64,000 nt of DNA from positions 4,015,786-4,079,785 of the forward strand of contig NZ_JAGIOO010000001.1 of assembly GCF_017876755.1 (NCBI RefSeq). The letters run 5' to 3'. The notes under the pieces were generated by a model, which was given only the letters and a program-made list of their open reading frames with translations, was not told where the DNA came from and did not search any database. This DNA is from Crossiella equi. GTDB taxonomy: Bacteria; Actinomycetota; Actinomycetes; Mycobacteriales; Pseudonocardiaceae. Both the position numbers and the translations under genes were made by a program. The first letter of the stretch is position 1, and the number at the start of each line of letters is the position of its first letter. Positions 18,091 to 27,464 of the stretch are shown here, one piece after another.

Positions 18091-18498
18091 ATGCGCCCGT
18101 CACGACGACGCCTTGCCCTGGTCGCGCTCGCCGCTGTCCCGGCCATCGCCTTTCTCAGCGCCTGCGAGGTGAAGGACAAGGCCTCGGGCCTGGCGGACAA
18201 GGCCTCTTCCTTCAGTGACAAGGCCAAGGTGTGCGCCGAGGCCCTGAAGCTGAGCAGCCTGGAGCCGACCGCGGGCGACCCGGAGGCCACCAAGGCCGAG
18301 GCCAAGGAGAAGGCCGACCGCCTGATCGACCTGGCCAAGAACGTGGGCGACGCCGACGTCAAGGGCGCGCTGACCAACGTGGCCGACCACTACACCTCGG
18401 TGGCCAAGGAGCGGGTCGACAGCGTGCTGAACGTGACCAAGTGGGCCGAGCAGACCGTGAAGAACCTGGACGAGGTCCGCAAGGTCTGCATCGGCTGA
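18091..18498 (+). CDS. Small lipoprotein, helical and lysine-rich
   Basis: 135 residues. The signal peptide ends in the lipobox LSAC, with Cys25 as the lipidated residue. The mature part is rich in Ala, Lys, Asp and Glu with heptad-like spacing (KDKASGLADKASSFSDKAKV), suggesting an amphipathic or coiled helix anchored to the outer face of the membrane. I recognise no domain. It sits 55 bases after the ABC exporter, so it may be co-transcribed. Confidence 0.8.
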   Translation: MRPSRRRLALVALAAVPAIAFLSACEVKDKASGLADKASSFSDKAKVCAEALKLSSLEPTAGDPEATKAEAKEKADRLIDLAKNVGDADVKGALTNVADHYTSVAKERVDSVLNVTKWAEQTVKNLDEVRKVCIG

Positions 18499-18513
18499 GG
18501 TCGGAGGGCTGGT

Positions 18514-19377
18514 TCAGCCCTTCCGGGCCAGCAGGACCGCGTTGTAGAGGTCCTTGCGGCTCACCCCGGTGCTGGCGGCGACCGCGGCGGTGGCGTCCTT
18601 GAGGCGTGCCCCGCCGCGCACCCGCTCCTCCACCACGTCGACCAGCGCGGACACCTCGACATCGTCCTGCTCGGGTGACACGCCCCCGAGCACCACGGTG
18701 ATCTCGCCGCGCACCCCCTCCGCCGCCCAGTCCGCGAGCTCCGCGAGGCTGCCGCGGCGGACCTCCTCGTAGGTCTTCGTCAGCTCCCGGCACACCGCGG
18801 CCTGCCGGTCACCGCCCAGCACGTCGGCGGCGTCGGCCAGGCAGTCGGCCAGCCGGTGCGGGGCCTCGAAGAACACCGCCGTGCGCTGCTCGCTGGCCAG
18901 CTGGGTGAACCAGCGGCGGCGCTCGCCGGACTTGCGGGGCGGGAAGCCCTCGAAGCAGAACCGCTCGCACGGCAGCCCGGACACCGCCAGCGCGGTGGTC
19001 ACCGCGGACGGGCCGGGCAGGCAGGTGACCGGCAGGTCCCGGGCCACGCAGGCCGCGACCAGGCGGTACCCGGGGTCGGAGACGCTGGGCATGCCCGCGT
19101 CGGTGACCAGCACGACCTCCTCACCGCGGCTGATGGCCTCGGTGAGCCCGTCGATGCGGATGTTCTCGTTCTGGTCGTAGAAGCTCACGACACGCCCGGC
19201 CGGTGCCACCCCCAGCGCGGCGCACAGGTTGCGCAGGCGGCGGGTGTCCTCGGCGGCGATGACATCGGCGGTGCGCAGCGCCTCGGACAGCCGCGGCGAG
19301 GCGTCGCCGATCTCGCCGAGGGGGGTGGCGGCGAGCACCAATCGGCCCGATCCGGGTGGGACGGTCATGGTCCTCAC
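18514..19377 (-). CDS. rsmI: 16S rRNA (cytidine-1402-2'-O)-methyltransferase RsmI
   Basis: 287 residues of the tetrapyrrole (SAM-dependent) methylase fold. Diagnostic stretches are LVLAATPLGEIGDASPR, AEDTRRLRNL, VLVTDAGMPSVSDPGYRLV, CLPGPSAVTTALAVSGLP and FEGFPPRKSGER. It methylates the ribose of C1402 in the ribosomal decoding centre, using SAM. The start may be 19377 or the second Met at 19368. It is divergent from the O-mannosyltransferase gene with 15 bases between starts, an arrangement also known from mycobacteria, so the two promoters must overlap into each other's coding region. Confidence 0.95.
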   Translation of the reverse strand: MRTMTVPPGSGRLVLAATPLGEIGDASPRLSEALRTADVIAAEDTRRLRNLCAALGVAPAGRVVSFYDQNENIRIDGLTEAISRGEEVVLVTDAGMPSVSDPGYRLVAACVARDLPVTCLPGPSAVTTALAVSGLPCERFCFEGFPPRKSGERRRWFTQLASEQRTAVFFEAPHRLADCLADAADVLGGDRQAAVCRELTKTYEEVRRGSLAELADWAAEGVRGEITVVLGGVSPEQDDVEVSALVDVVEERVRGGARLKDATAAVAASTGVSRKDLYNAVLLARKG

Positions 19378-19392
19378 CCTACGATCGGCACC

Positions 19393-20988
19393 GTGAGTGT
19401 TCTGGTGCCGCCCACCGCCGGCCGTCCGACTGACGAGGGCTGGCTCGCCGCCGAGTCGGCCCCGCCACCCGAACCACCCGGTGGTGCGCAGGTCAGGGAC
19501 CCGGCGGAGCGACTCGGCCCGCCCATGCCGACCGACCGGCTGCGCGGCTGGCTGGTCACGCTGTCACTGGCGCTGCTCGGCGGGCTGGTGCGGTTCTGGA
19601 ACCTCGCGCACCCCACCGACAAGGGCACGCCGGTCTTCGACGAGAAGCACTACGTGCCGCAGGCCTGGCAGGTGCTGCGCAACGGCGGCTACGAGGACAA
19701 CCCCGGGTTCCGCCTGGTCGTGCACCCCCCGCTGGGCAAGCAGCTGATCGCCGTCGGCGAGTGGCTGTTCGGCTACAACGGCCTGGGCTGGCGCTTCACC
19801 GCGGCCATCGCGGGCACCGTGTGCATCATCCTGATCGTCCGCATCGCCCGGCGGCTCACCCGGTCGACGTTCCTGGGCGCGCTGGCGGGCGTGCTGCTGG
19901 TCGCGGACGGCGTCAGCCACGTGCAGTCCCGCGTGGGCATGCTCGACATCTTCCTGACCGTGTTCGTGGTGGCCGGGTTCGGCGCGCTGCTGGTCGACCG
20001 CGACCTCGTGCGCAACCGCCTGGCCACGGCCGTGCGGGAAGGCTGGGCCACCACCGACGGCTACGGCCCGAGGCTGGGTTTCCGCTGGTGGCGCTTCGCC
20101 GGTGGCGTGCTGCTGGGCCTGGCCATCGGCGTGAAGTGGTCGGCGCTGTTCTTCGTGGCCGCCTTCGCCGTCCTGTGCGTGTTCTGGGACGTCACGGCCC
20201 GCCGCGCGGCCGGGGTGCGCCACCCGTGGCGGGGCACGATCGTGCGCGACCTGGCCCCGGCCTTCCTCTCGCTGGCGATCCTGCCGGTGCTGGTCTACTT
20301 CGGCACCTGGTGGGCCTGGTACGCGAGCGAGACCGGCGTGGACCGCCACCTGGTGGGCAGCACGCTGGCCGAGGGCGGCACCTGGGGCTGGGTCCCGGAC
20401 GCGCTGCGCGCGCTGCTCTACAACAACAGCGAGGTGCTGACCTTCCACAACAACCTCAGCCCGGCCGAGAAGCACCCGTACGAGTCCAAGCCGTGGGCGT
20501 GGCCGATGGGCCTCAAGCCGATGCTCTACTACTTGGAGTCCAACGGCGTGGTGCCCGGCTGCGGCCGCACCGACTGCATGGCGGGTGTGAAGCTGATCGG
20601 CACCCCGGCCATGTGGTGGCTGGCCTTCCCGATGCTGGGCTGGGCCGTCTGGCGTGCCTTCGGCAAGCTGGACTGGCGCTACGCCGCGGTCCTGGTGGGC
20701 TACGGCGCGGGCTGGCTGCCCTGGTTCTCCAACCTGGACCGCCAGATGTACTACTTCTACGCCACCCCGATGGCCCCGTTCATGGTGCTCGGCCTGGTGC
20801 TGATCCTCGGCGAGGTCCTGGGCAGGGCCACCGACGGCGTGGAGCGGCGCAAGACCGGGCTGCTGGTGGTCGCGCTGTACGTCGGGCTGGTCATCGCGAA
20901 CTTCATCTGGCTGTGGCCGGTGCTGAACGGGGACTCGGTCACGCCGTGGCGGTGGCAGGCGGAGGTGTGGCTGCCGAGCTGGAACTGA
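19393..20988 (+). CDS. pmt: Protein O-mannosyltransferase (GT39 family)
   Basis: 531 residues from the GTG at 19393, which follows the rsmI start by 15 bases. About 11 membrane helices follow a proline-rich cytoplasmic N-terminus of about 50 residues. The first loop has FDEKHYVPQAW, where the DE pair is the catalytic acid motif of GT39, and later VHPPLGKQLI and ADGVSHVQSRVGMLDIF. It transfers mannose from a polyprenyl donor to Ser/Thr of secreted proteins during Sec export, the role of the actinobacterial Pmt. Confidence 0.93.
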   Translation: MSVLVPPTAGRPTDEGWLAAESAPPPEPPGGAQVRDPAERLGPPMPTDRLRGWLVTLSLALLGGLVRFWNLAHPTDKGTPVFDEKHYVPQAWQVLRNGGYEDNPGFRLVVHPPLGKQLIAVGEWLFGYNGLGWRFTAAIAGTVCIILIVRIARRLTRSTFLGALAGVLLVADGVSHVQSRVGMLDIFLTVFVVAGFGALLVDRDLVRNRLATAVREGWATTDGYGPRLGFRWWRFAGGVLLGLAIGVKWSALFFVAAFAVLCVFWDVTARRAAGVRHPWRGTIVRDLAPAFLSLAILPVLVYFGTWWAWYASETGVDRHLVGSTLAEGGTWGWVPDALRALLYNNSEVLTFHNNLSPAEKHPYESKPWAWPMGLKPMLYYLESNGVVPGCGRTDCMAGVKLIGTPAMWWLAFPMLGWAVWRAFGKLDWRYAAVLVGYGAGWLPWFSNLDRQMYYFYATPMAPFMVLGLVLILGEVLGRATDGVERRKTGLLVVALYVGLVIANFIWLWPVLNGDSVTPWRWQAEVWLPSWN

Positions 20989-21010
20989 CCAGCCCGGGCA
21001 GCCACCCGGC

Positions 21011-21487
21011 TCAGCCGAACCTCGCCACCAGCTCGGGCCGGTCCAGCCGCAGGTCGTACTGGTCGATGTCGGCGGCGAAGCCCTGCGGCACGATCTTCTC
21101 CACCCGGAAGCCCAGGTGCTCGAAGAAGCCGGTGCTGTGCTGGCTCGTGCTCAGGACCACGGCCACCGCGTCCGGGTCGGCCGCGACCAGGCGCAGCCGT
21201 GCCTCCAGCAGCGCGCGGCCCAGGCCCTGTTTGTGCCGTCGCCGTTCGACCATGCCCCAGCACAGCGTCCAGACGCCCGGGCGGTCCCGGGCCGGGGCGT
21301 GGCCGCCCGCCGCGACCAGGGCACCGTTGATCCGGCCGACCAGGTACGGGCCCGGCAGCCGGTCCAGGAAGCGGGCGAACTCGGCTCGTTCGCCCGGGGC
21401 GAAGTAGAGCGGGACGTTGGTGTCGAACAGCCGGAGGCAGTCGTCGCGGTCGTCCCGGCTGTACTCGGTCAGTCGCATCATCGCCAT
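21011..21487 (-). CDS. GNAT-family N-acetyltransferase
   Basis: 158 residues from the ATG at 21487; ATGs at 21481 and 21478 are alternatives. The acetyl-CoA loop is MVERRRHKQGLGRALLEARL (motif A, QGLGRA), followed by VVLSTSQHSTGFFEHLGFRVE (motif B). Substrate unknown. The open frame continues upstream but without family similarity. Confidence 0.85.
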   Translation of the reverse strand: MAMMRLTEYSRDDRDDCLRLFDTNVPLYFAPGERAEFARFLDRLPGPYLVGRINGALVAAGGHAPARDRPGVWTLCWGMVERRRHKQGLGRALLEARLRLVAADPDAVAVVLSTSQHSTGFFEHLGFRVEKIVPQGFAADIDQYDLRLDRPELVARFG

Positions 21488-21596
21488 GTCGAGGCCCTCC
21501 CCAAGGCCGCCCCGGGCACCCCGCTGGGCCCGGGTGCCACCAGACTCCACAGGATCGCGGTGCCTGTCGACCACGTTCGGGGAGGACCTCGCGGGT

Positions 21597-21870
21597 TTAC
21601 CGGTCCAGACCGAGCGGGCCGAGCAGGGCCAGCGCGTCGGACAGGGTCAGCTCCTCCGGCAGTCCGTAGAAGTCGCGGTTGCCGACCGTGTGCGTGTCCA
21701 GGTAGTCGGGGCCGATGAGGTGGTAGCCGAACTCGTGCACGTGCGTGGACCCGGTGCGCCGGGCATTGAGGTCGTGCACGAACACCTCGCCCTGACGCAG
21801 CGCCTGGCGGGCCCCCCGGACCAGGAGATCGACCTGCTGGCCCGGGTGGCCAGCGCGCTGGGCACACCGC
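21597..21870 (-). pseudogene. 5'-truncated gene remnant (C-terminal fragment)
   Basis: An open frame with strong coding bias (G/C in almost all third positions) runs to a TAA at 21597 but has no start codon until well inside it (GTGs near 21790). The preceding lyase gene ends at 21871 in another frame. The readable C-terminus includes FVHDLNARRTGSTHVHEFGY and HLIGPDYLDTHTVGNRDFYG. I do not recognise the family. It looks like the tail of a larger gene whose front was lost. A short real gene starting at an internal GTG is the alternative. Confidence 0.4.
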
Positions 21871-22653
21871 TCACACGAGCTGGTACGCCTTGAGGTTGCG
21901 GAGCAGCAGGTGGCAGTCGTTGATGTTCGCGGAGTCGTTGAGCGAGCGGTAGATGCCCCACTTCGGGCGCAGCCGGTCGGCCAGCCAGGTGTCCACGTTG
22001 GACTTCCGCGCGTCGATGACCGTGCTGCCGCCGTTGCGCACCACCCAGCGCACCGAGCCGTTGCCGTTGCCGACCTTGAGCTCCACCTCGGTGTCGATCC
22101 ACCGGTTCTGCAACGGGGCCAGGTCGACATCGCCCACCAGCACGTCGCCCTCGGTCACCTTGAACTCGATGGTCGGGCGGGAACCCTTGCGGCGCAGGGA
22201 CATCACCGTGACCGGCGCGGAGCCCAGACCGGGCATCTTGGTCTGCATGATGTGGGTGAAGCTCGTGGTGGCCTTGAGCGAGGACGGGATGTACATCGAG
22301 TAGGTGAAGCGCCAGGTCTGGCCCTGCAGCAGGTCGATGTTGGCGCCCCCGGCCCGCATGCCGCGCACCTCGTTGCGCTGCCGGTCGGTGGAGGTGTCCC
22401 GGTCCCGGGTGTGCATGTCGAAGCGGTAGGTCTCACCCTGGACGTAGATGTGCTTGACGCCCGGGTGCGAACCGGCGCGGTCGTCCTCGACGCCCTCGAA
22501 CGCGCCGAGCCCGTCGCGGCTGGGCACCGGGGCCCAGCGCTGCTGCCAGGCCAGCGGCACGCCGAGCGCCTCGCGGCCGGTGAGGGACAGCGCGGCGGCA
22601 CCTCCCAGCAGGGACAAGGCGGTGCGGCGGCTGAACGCGCGGTTGTCGGCCAC
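21871..22653 (-). CDS. Tat-exported polysaccharide lyase-like protein
   Basis: 260 residues from a GTG at 22653. The N-terminus has a twin-arginine signal, FSRRTALSLLGGAAAL, so it is exported folded. The mature domain has DRQRNEVRG, WRFTYSMYIPSS and LKVGNGNGSVRWVVRNG, the beta-jelly-roll pattern of heparin lyase I-like/concanavalin A-like lyases (the ERNELR-type Arg/Asn/Glu segment is DRQRNEVRG here). It may cleave an acidic polysaccharide; substrate not deducible. Confidence 0.65.
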   Translation of the reverse strand: MADNRAFSRRTALSLLGGAAALSLTGREALGVPLAWQQRWAPVPSRDGLGAFEGVEDDRAGSHPGVKHIYVQGETYRFDMHTRDRDTSTDRQRNEVRGMRAGGANIDLLQGQTWRFTYSMYIPSSLKATTSFTHIMQTKMPGLGSAPVTVMSLRRKGSRPTIEFKVTEGDVLVGDVDLAPLQNRWIDTEVELKVGNGNGSVRWVVRNGGSTVIDARKSNVDTWLADRLRPKWGIYRSLNDSANINDCHLLLRNLKAYQLV

Positions 22654-22852
22654 AGTCTGCTCCTCTGGCTCCGTCGGCAGGGAGGGGCTGGCGGCGGACC
22701 CCGGGCAAGCGGTTACATGCTTGCCCAGCAGGGAAAAGACTGTCAACGATTCAGTGTTGTGAACAGGTTGCGCGCCCCGGTCCCCGGGCCCGGCGCGCGC
22801 ATTTCGGGAGGACGCGCGCCTGGGCGGTGGGCCCGGGGACGGGGTGCGGACC

Positions 22853-22880
22853 GGCGGCGGGGCTGGGGGTCCCCCGCCGC
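22853..22880 (-). terminator. GC-rich hairpin terminator after the phosphoribosyltransferase gene
   Basis: A 9-base-pair GC stem (22853-22861 with 22872-22880) lies 7 bases past the stop at 22887. A second, longer GC-rich imperfect inverted repeat lies around 22775-22845. Confidence 0.65.
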
Positions 22881-22886
22881 CAGGTC

Positions 22887-23444
22887 TCAGCGCACGCTGG
22901 TGAGGGAGACCAGCGGTACGCCGGTGGACTCGATGTGCAGCCGGTTGCTGCCCTCGGCGTCCTCGGTCAGGGAGGCCACGCCGACCACGTCGGCGGCCTC
23001 GTCGCGCAGCACGGAGATGAGGCTGGTGATGGCGGCGCAGTGGGTGAGCGCGGAGTCCACGATCAGCACCCGCCTGCCCTGCAGCCGCCCGTAGGTGAAG
23101 ATCTCGGCGCTGCGGCGGCGCGGGATCGCGCTCTGCTCGGTCTCCAGCTTCCACGCCAGGTGGTAGGGCAGCCCGGAGGCCATCGCCACGGCCAGGGTGG
23201 GCACGATGCCGCTGTTGTCGAAGCCGAGCAGCACGTCGGGGCGGTCGTGGTGCGGGTTGCCCAGCCAGGACGACCACAGCGCGTGGCCGACGGCGAGCAG
23301 CCGCGACGGCTCCACCGGCTGGCTGACCCCGTCCAGCTCGTGCACCACCCGTGCGGGCGGCACCTCCGAGGGCAGGTCGAGGCACAGGATCCGGCACGCC
23401 TGGAAGTCCACCGCCGGCGCCGGCAGTTCCTCCAACGTCGTCAT
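22887..23444 (-). CDS. Phosphoribosyltransferase-domain protein with atypical PRPP loop
   Basis: 185 residues from the ATG at 23444, preceded by GAAGGGG. The middle has GFDNSGIVPTLAVAMASGLP, like the dinucleotide-binding region of adenine/purine phosphoribosyltransferases, then LQGRRVLIVDSALTHCAAI at the place of the PRPP-binding loop. The usual acidic pair and TTG/TGG turn (VDDxxTTG) are replaced by VDSALTHC. The protein may therefore bind a nucleotide ligand without normal transferase activity, or be a specialised member. It is a single gene with its own terminator. Confidence 0.7.
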   Translation of the reverse strand: MTTLEELPAPAVDFQACRILCLDLPSEVPPARVVHELDGVSQPVEPSRLLAVGHALWSSWLGNPHHDRPDVLLGFDNSGIVPTLAVAMASGLPYHLAWKLETEQSAIPRRRSAEIFTYGRLQGRRVLIVDSALTHCAAITSLISVLRDEAADVVGVASLTEDAEGSNRLHIESTGVPLVSLTSVR

Positions 23445-23697
23445 GTGCACCCCTTCACTCACAGTCCCCGGCATGGAGCATCCCCGTAACGACTCGAACT
23501 GTAGGGAGCCCGGCGACCGGCGGGTTTGGGCAGTGAGCACAGCGGGGGGGCCACCGACTGTGCGCGCCGCTAGTCATGGGATGTCTAACCCGGTTCAGGG
23601 TCCTCTATAGCCGCATATGCAGGCTGCACTGTCCGCCCCCGCTGACCTGGTCCAAGTGCACAGCCAGCCAGAACGCGCTCTCACTAGGCTCACCGGA

Positions 23698-25743
23698 ATG
23701 GGTCGCATCCGGGTGGCGATGGACATCGGGGGCACGTTCACCGACGTGGTCTCCTACGACGAGGGCAGTGGCCGGTACCGCATCGGGAAACGGCCGACGA
23801 CCCCCGGGGAGCTGGCCGGGGGCGTGCTCGCCGCCCTGTCCTCGGTCACCGGGGAACCGGGCTCGATCGGCTTCCTCGTGCACGGCACCACGCAGGGCCT
23901 GAACAGCCTGCTGCAACGCCGGGGCGTGCGGGTGCTGCTGCTGGCCAGCGAGGGCGCGGCCGACGTCTACCACATCGCGCGCGGCCCCCGGAGCAGCCTG
24001 TACGAGCTGCACTACCGCAAGCCCGCCCCGCTCGTGCCCCGCCGCGACATCGTCTCCGTGCCCGGCCGCCTGGGCCCGGGCGGGGTGGAGCTGGCCCCGC
24101 TGGACGAGGCCGCGGTGCGCGCCGCGGCGGCCCGGGTGCGCGCGGAGGGCTTCGGCGCGGTCGCGGTGTCCTTCCTGTTCGCCCACGCCGACCCGAAGCA
24201 CGAGCTGCGCGCGGAGGAGCTGCTGCGCGAGGAGCTGGGCGAGGACTTCGCCATCTCGCTCTCGCACCGCTGCGCCAACGAGTGGCGCGAGTACGAGCGC
24301 ACCTCCTCGGCCGTGGTGGACGCCTACATCGGCCCGGTGGTGCGCGAGTACCTGGGCGGCCTGTCCACCCGGCTGCGCGAGACCGGGGTGACCGCGCCGC
24401 TGCACGTCATGCAGTCCTCCGGCGGCATCATCTCCGCCTCGGCCGCCCGCGAGCGCCCGTTGCAGACCCTGCTGTCCGGCCCGGTCGGCGGTACGACGGG
24501 CGGGGTGGCGCTGGCCAGGGCGCTGGGCCGGTCGAACCTGATCTACGTGGACATGGGCGGCACCTCCTTCGACGTGTCCCTGGTGGTCGGCGGGCAGCCG
24601 GACCTCACCCCGGAGGTCCGGCTGGAGGGCCTGCCGATGCTGATGAGCGCGGTGGACATCCACACCGTCGGCGCGGGCGGCGGCTCGGTGGCCTGGACCG
24701 AGGCGGGCGGCCTGCGGGTCGGGCCGCGCTCGGCGGGCGCCGCGCCCGGCCCGGCCTGCTACGGCAACGGCGGCACCGAGCCCACGGTGACCGACGCGAA
24801 CCTGGTGCTGGGCCGCATCGAACCGGGCGCCTTCGCCGCCGGGGAGCTGCCGCTGCACCCGGAGCTCGCCGAGGCCGCGGTCGGCGCGCTGGGCAAGACC
24901 TTCGACCTGGGCACCCCGGAGATGGCCGAGGGCATCTGCGCGGTGGCCAACGCGACCATGGCCCAGGCCATCCGCACGATCACGGTGTCCCGGGGCATCG
25001 AGCCGCGCGAGTTCACGCTGGTCGCCTTCGGCGGCGCGGGCCCGATGCACGCGGTGTTCCTGGCCCGCGAGCTGGGCATCGGCGAGGTCGTGGTGCCGCG
25101 CTTCCCGGGCGCGTTCTCCGCCTGGGGCATGTTGCAGACCGAGATCCGCCGGGACCTGGCCGAACCGCACTTCCGCCTGGATGCCGACCTGGACGGACCG
25201 GCCATGGCCGCCCGGCTGGCCGCGATGGCCGGGGAGGGCCTGTCCTGGCTGGCCGGGGAGCACGTGCCCGAGGCCGCGCGGCGCAGCTCGCACGCGGTGG
25301 ACATCCGCTACGCCGCCCAGGAGTACACCCTGACCGTGCCGCTGACCGGCGCGGACGAGCCCGCCTCCCCGGACTTCCCCGCGGTGGTGGCCGAGCGGTT
25401 CGCGCGGGTGCACCAGGACCGGTACGGGCACAGCAACCTGGGCGCGCCGATCGAGTTCGTCACGCTGCGCACCACCGTGCACGGCGACCTGGGCCGGGCC
25501 GAGCCCGAGCGGGTGCCCGAGGCCGGGGAGCCGCTGGTCCCGGACGGGCACCGGCCGGTGTTCTTCGACGGGGCCTGGCACGAGACCGCGATCCTGTCCC
25601 GCGCGTCCCTGCTGGCGGGACACGCCGCCCAGGGCCCCGCGATCGTGCTGGAGGACACCGCGACCACCGTGGTGCCGCCCGGCTGCGCCCTGCACGTCGA
25701 TGAGCTCGGCTCGCTCGTGGTGAGTGTCAAGGAGGCGCGATGA
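23698..25743 (+). CDS. hyuA: Hydantoinase/5-oxoprolinase subunit A (HyuA)
   Basis: 681 residues from the ATG at 23698. The N-terminal actin-like ATPase motif is VAMDIGGTFTDVVSYD, with HGTTQGLNSLLQRRG, a central YVDMGGTSFDVSLV and VGAGGGSVAW, all hallmarks of the ATP-dependent hydantoinase/oxoprolinase A family. With subunit B it opens five-membered cyclic amides (hydantoins, 5-oxoproline) at the cost of ATP. It is coupled by ATGA to hyuB. The gene begins an operon-like run ending in a PucR regulator at 31368. Confidence 0.93.
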   Translation: MGRIRVAMDIGGTFTDVVSYDEGSGRYRIGKRPTTPGELAGGVLAALSSVTGEPGSIGFLVHGTTQGLNSLLQRRGVRVLLLASEGAADVYHIARGPRSSLYELHYRKPAPLVPRRDIVSVPGRLGPGGVELAPLDEAAVRAAAARVRAEGFGAVAVSFLFAHADPKHELRAEELLREELGEDFAISLSHRCANEWREYERTSSAVVDAYIGPVVREYLGGLSTRLRETGVTAPLHVMQSSGGIISASAARERPLQTLLSGPVGGTTGGVALARALGRSNLIYVDMGGTSFDVSLVVGGQPDLTPEVRLEGLPMLMSAVDIHTVGAGGGSVAWTEAGGLRVGPRSAGAAPGPACYGNGGTEPTVTDANLVLGRIEPGAFAAGELPLHPELAEAAVGALGKTFDLGTPEMAEGICAVANATMAQAIRTITVSRGIEPREFTLVAFGGAGPMHAVFLARELGIGEVVVPRFPGAFSAWGMLQTEIRRDLAEPHFRLDADLDGPAMAARLAAMAGEGLSWLAGEHVPEAARRSSHAVDIRYAAQEYTLTVPLTGADEPASPDFPAVVAERFARVHQDRYGHSNLGAPIEFVTLRTTVHGDLGRAEPERVPEAGEPLVPDGHRPVFFDGAWHETAILSRASLLAGHAAQGPAIVLEDTATTVVPPGCALHVDELGSLVVSVKEAR

Positions 25744-27401
25744 CCGTCGACCCCGTCACCGTGGAGATCATCCGCAACGCGCTGGCCGCGGCCGCGGACG
25801 ACATGAACGCCACGCTGATCCGCTCCGCCTACACCCCGGTGATCTACGAGTGCGGCGACTGCGTGGTCGCCCTGCTCGACGACGAGCACCAGGTGCTGGG
25901 CCAGTCCTCGGGCCTGCCGATCTTCCTGGGCAACCTGGAGATCTGCACCAGGGCCACCGAGGAGAAGTTCGGCCGCGACGCCTGGCAGCCGGGCGATGTG
26001 TGGATCCTCAACGACTCCTACCTCGCGGGCACGCACCTCAACGACGTGACGATCTTCGGCCCGGTGTTCGTGGACGGGGAGCTGGCCGGGTTCACCGCCA
26101 CCCGCGCGCACTGGATCGACGTCGGCTCCAAGGACCCCGGCGGGTCGATGGACTCGGTGAACATCTTCCAGGAGGGCCTGCGCCTGGGCCCGCAGAAGCT
26201 GGTCGAGGGCGGCACACCGCTGCACGGCGTGCTGGACACGATCACCACGAACGTGCGCTTCCCCTACCCGACCTCGGGCGACCTGCGCGCGATGACCGCG
26301 ACCATCGAGATGGGCCAGCGCCGCCTGGCCGAGATCGTGCGGCGCTTCGGCCTGGCCACCGTGCGCGCGGCCCGGGACGAGATCTTCGCCCAGACCGAGC
26401 GGCTGGAGCGCGAGGTGGTGCGGGCCATCCCGGATGGCGTGTACTCCGCCGAGGGCTGCCTGGACAACGACGGCATCGACCTGGCCACCCCGGTCCCGGT
26501 GCGGCTGACCGTCACCGTCACCGGGGACACCATCGACTTCGACGTGCGGGACTCGGCCGACCAGACCGTGGGCCCGGTCAACTGCGGGGCCGCGCAGACC
26601 GTCTCGGCCTGCCGAGTCGGGTACAAGCTGCTGGTCAGCCCGCACGTGCCGGGCAACGGCGGCTCGTTCCGGCCGATGACCGTGCAGGTGCGCGAGGGCT
26701 CGGTGTTCGGCGCGAGGGCCCCAGCCGCCTGCCAGTGGTACTTCTCCCACCTCGGGCTGCTCATCGACCTGGTGGCCATGGCCCTGGCCCCCGCGCTGCC
26801 GGACCGGGTGGCCGCGGCCAGCCACGGTGACTCGATGATCGTCATGTACGCGGGGGTGGACCCGGCGACCGGGCGCGAGTACGTCAGCCAGGAGGCCACG
26901 GTCGGCGGCTGGGGCGGCTGGGCCGGGTCGGACGGCGAGAGCGCGTTGATCAACAACGTGAACGGCTCGCTGCGGGACATGCCGGTGGAGGTCCTGGAGA
27001 CCCGGTTCCCACTGCGGGTCACCCGGTACGAGATCCAGGCCGACTCCGGCGGGGCCGGGCGCTGGCGGGGTGGCAACGGGGTGCTGCGCGAGTACGTGGT
27101 GCTCGCCGACTGCACGGTCTCGCTGTGGTTCGAGCGGTCGGTCACGCCCGCCTGGGGCCTGTTCGGCGGTGCGAGCGCCCGTCCGCCGGAAGTGGTCATC
27201 AACCCGGGCCGCGCGGAGGAACGGCGCATTCTGAAATGCAACGGTGTGCAACTCCGCGCCGGTGACGTGGTCCGCCTCATCACGGGAGGTGGCGGCGGTT
27301 ACGGCGATCCGGCGGAACGCTCGCCGGAGGCCGTGCGAGCCGATGTCCTGGACGGACACCTGAGCCCGGAGCACGCGTTCGCGGTCTACGGCGTGTCCTG
27401 A
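25740..27401 (+). CDS. hyuB: Hydantoinase/5-oxoprolinase subunit B (HyuB)
   Basis: 553 residues, ATGA overlap with hyuA. Characteristic stretches are VTVEIIRNALAAAADDMNATLIRSAY near the start, NDSYLAGTHLNDVTIFGPVF, HWIDVGSKDPG and C-terminal SGGAGRWRGGNG and ITGGGGGYGDP. It is the second subunit of the ATP-dependent cyclic-amide hydrolase. A 63-base gap separates it from the next gene, which may have its own promoter. Confidence 0.94.
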   Translation: MTVDPVTVEIIRNALAAAADDMNATLIRSAYTPVIYECGDCVVALLDDEHQVLGQSSGLPIFLGNLEICTRATEEKFGRDAWQPGDVWILNDSYLAGTHLNDVTIFGPVFVDGELAGFTATRAHWIDVGSKDPGGSMDSVNIFQEGLRLGPQKLVEGGTPLHGVLDTITTNVRFPYPTSGDLRAMTATIEMGQRRLAEIVRRFGLATVRAARDEIFAQTERLEREVVRAIPDGVYSAEGCLDNDGIDLATPVPVRLTVTVTGDTIDFDVRDSADQTVGPVNCGAAQTVSACRVGYKLLVSPHVPGNGGSFRPMTVQVREGSVFGARAPAACQWYFSHLGLLIDLVAMALAPALPDRVAAASHGDSMIVMYAGVDPATGREYVSQEATVGGWGGWAGSDGESALINNVNGSLRDMPVEVLETRFPLRVTRYEIQADSGGAGRWRGGNGVLREYVVLADCTVSLWFERSVTPAWGLFGGASARPPEVVINPGRAEERRILKCNGVQLRAGDVVRLITGGGGGYGDPAERSPEAVRADVLDGHLSPEHAFAVYGVS

Positions 27402-27464
27402 AATACCTCCGGTCGGCGGGGGGCGCATTCGACAATTCGCCGGACCAGGGTGTACTGATCGATC

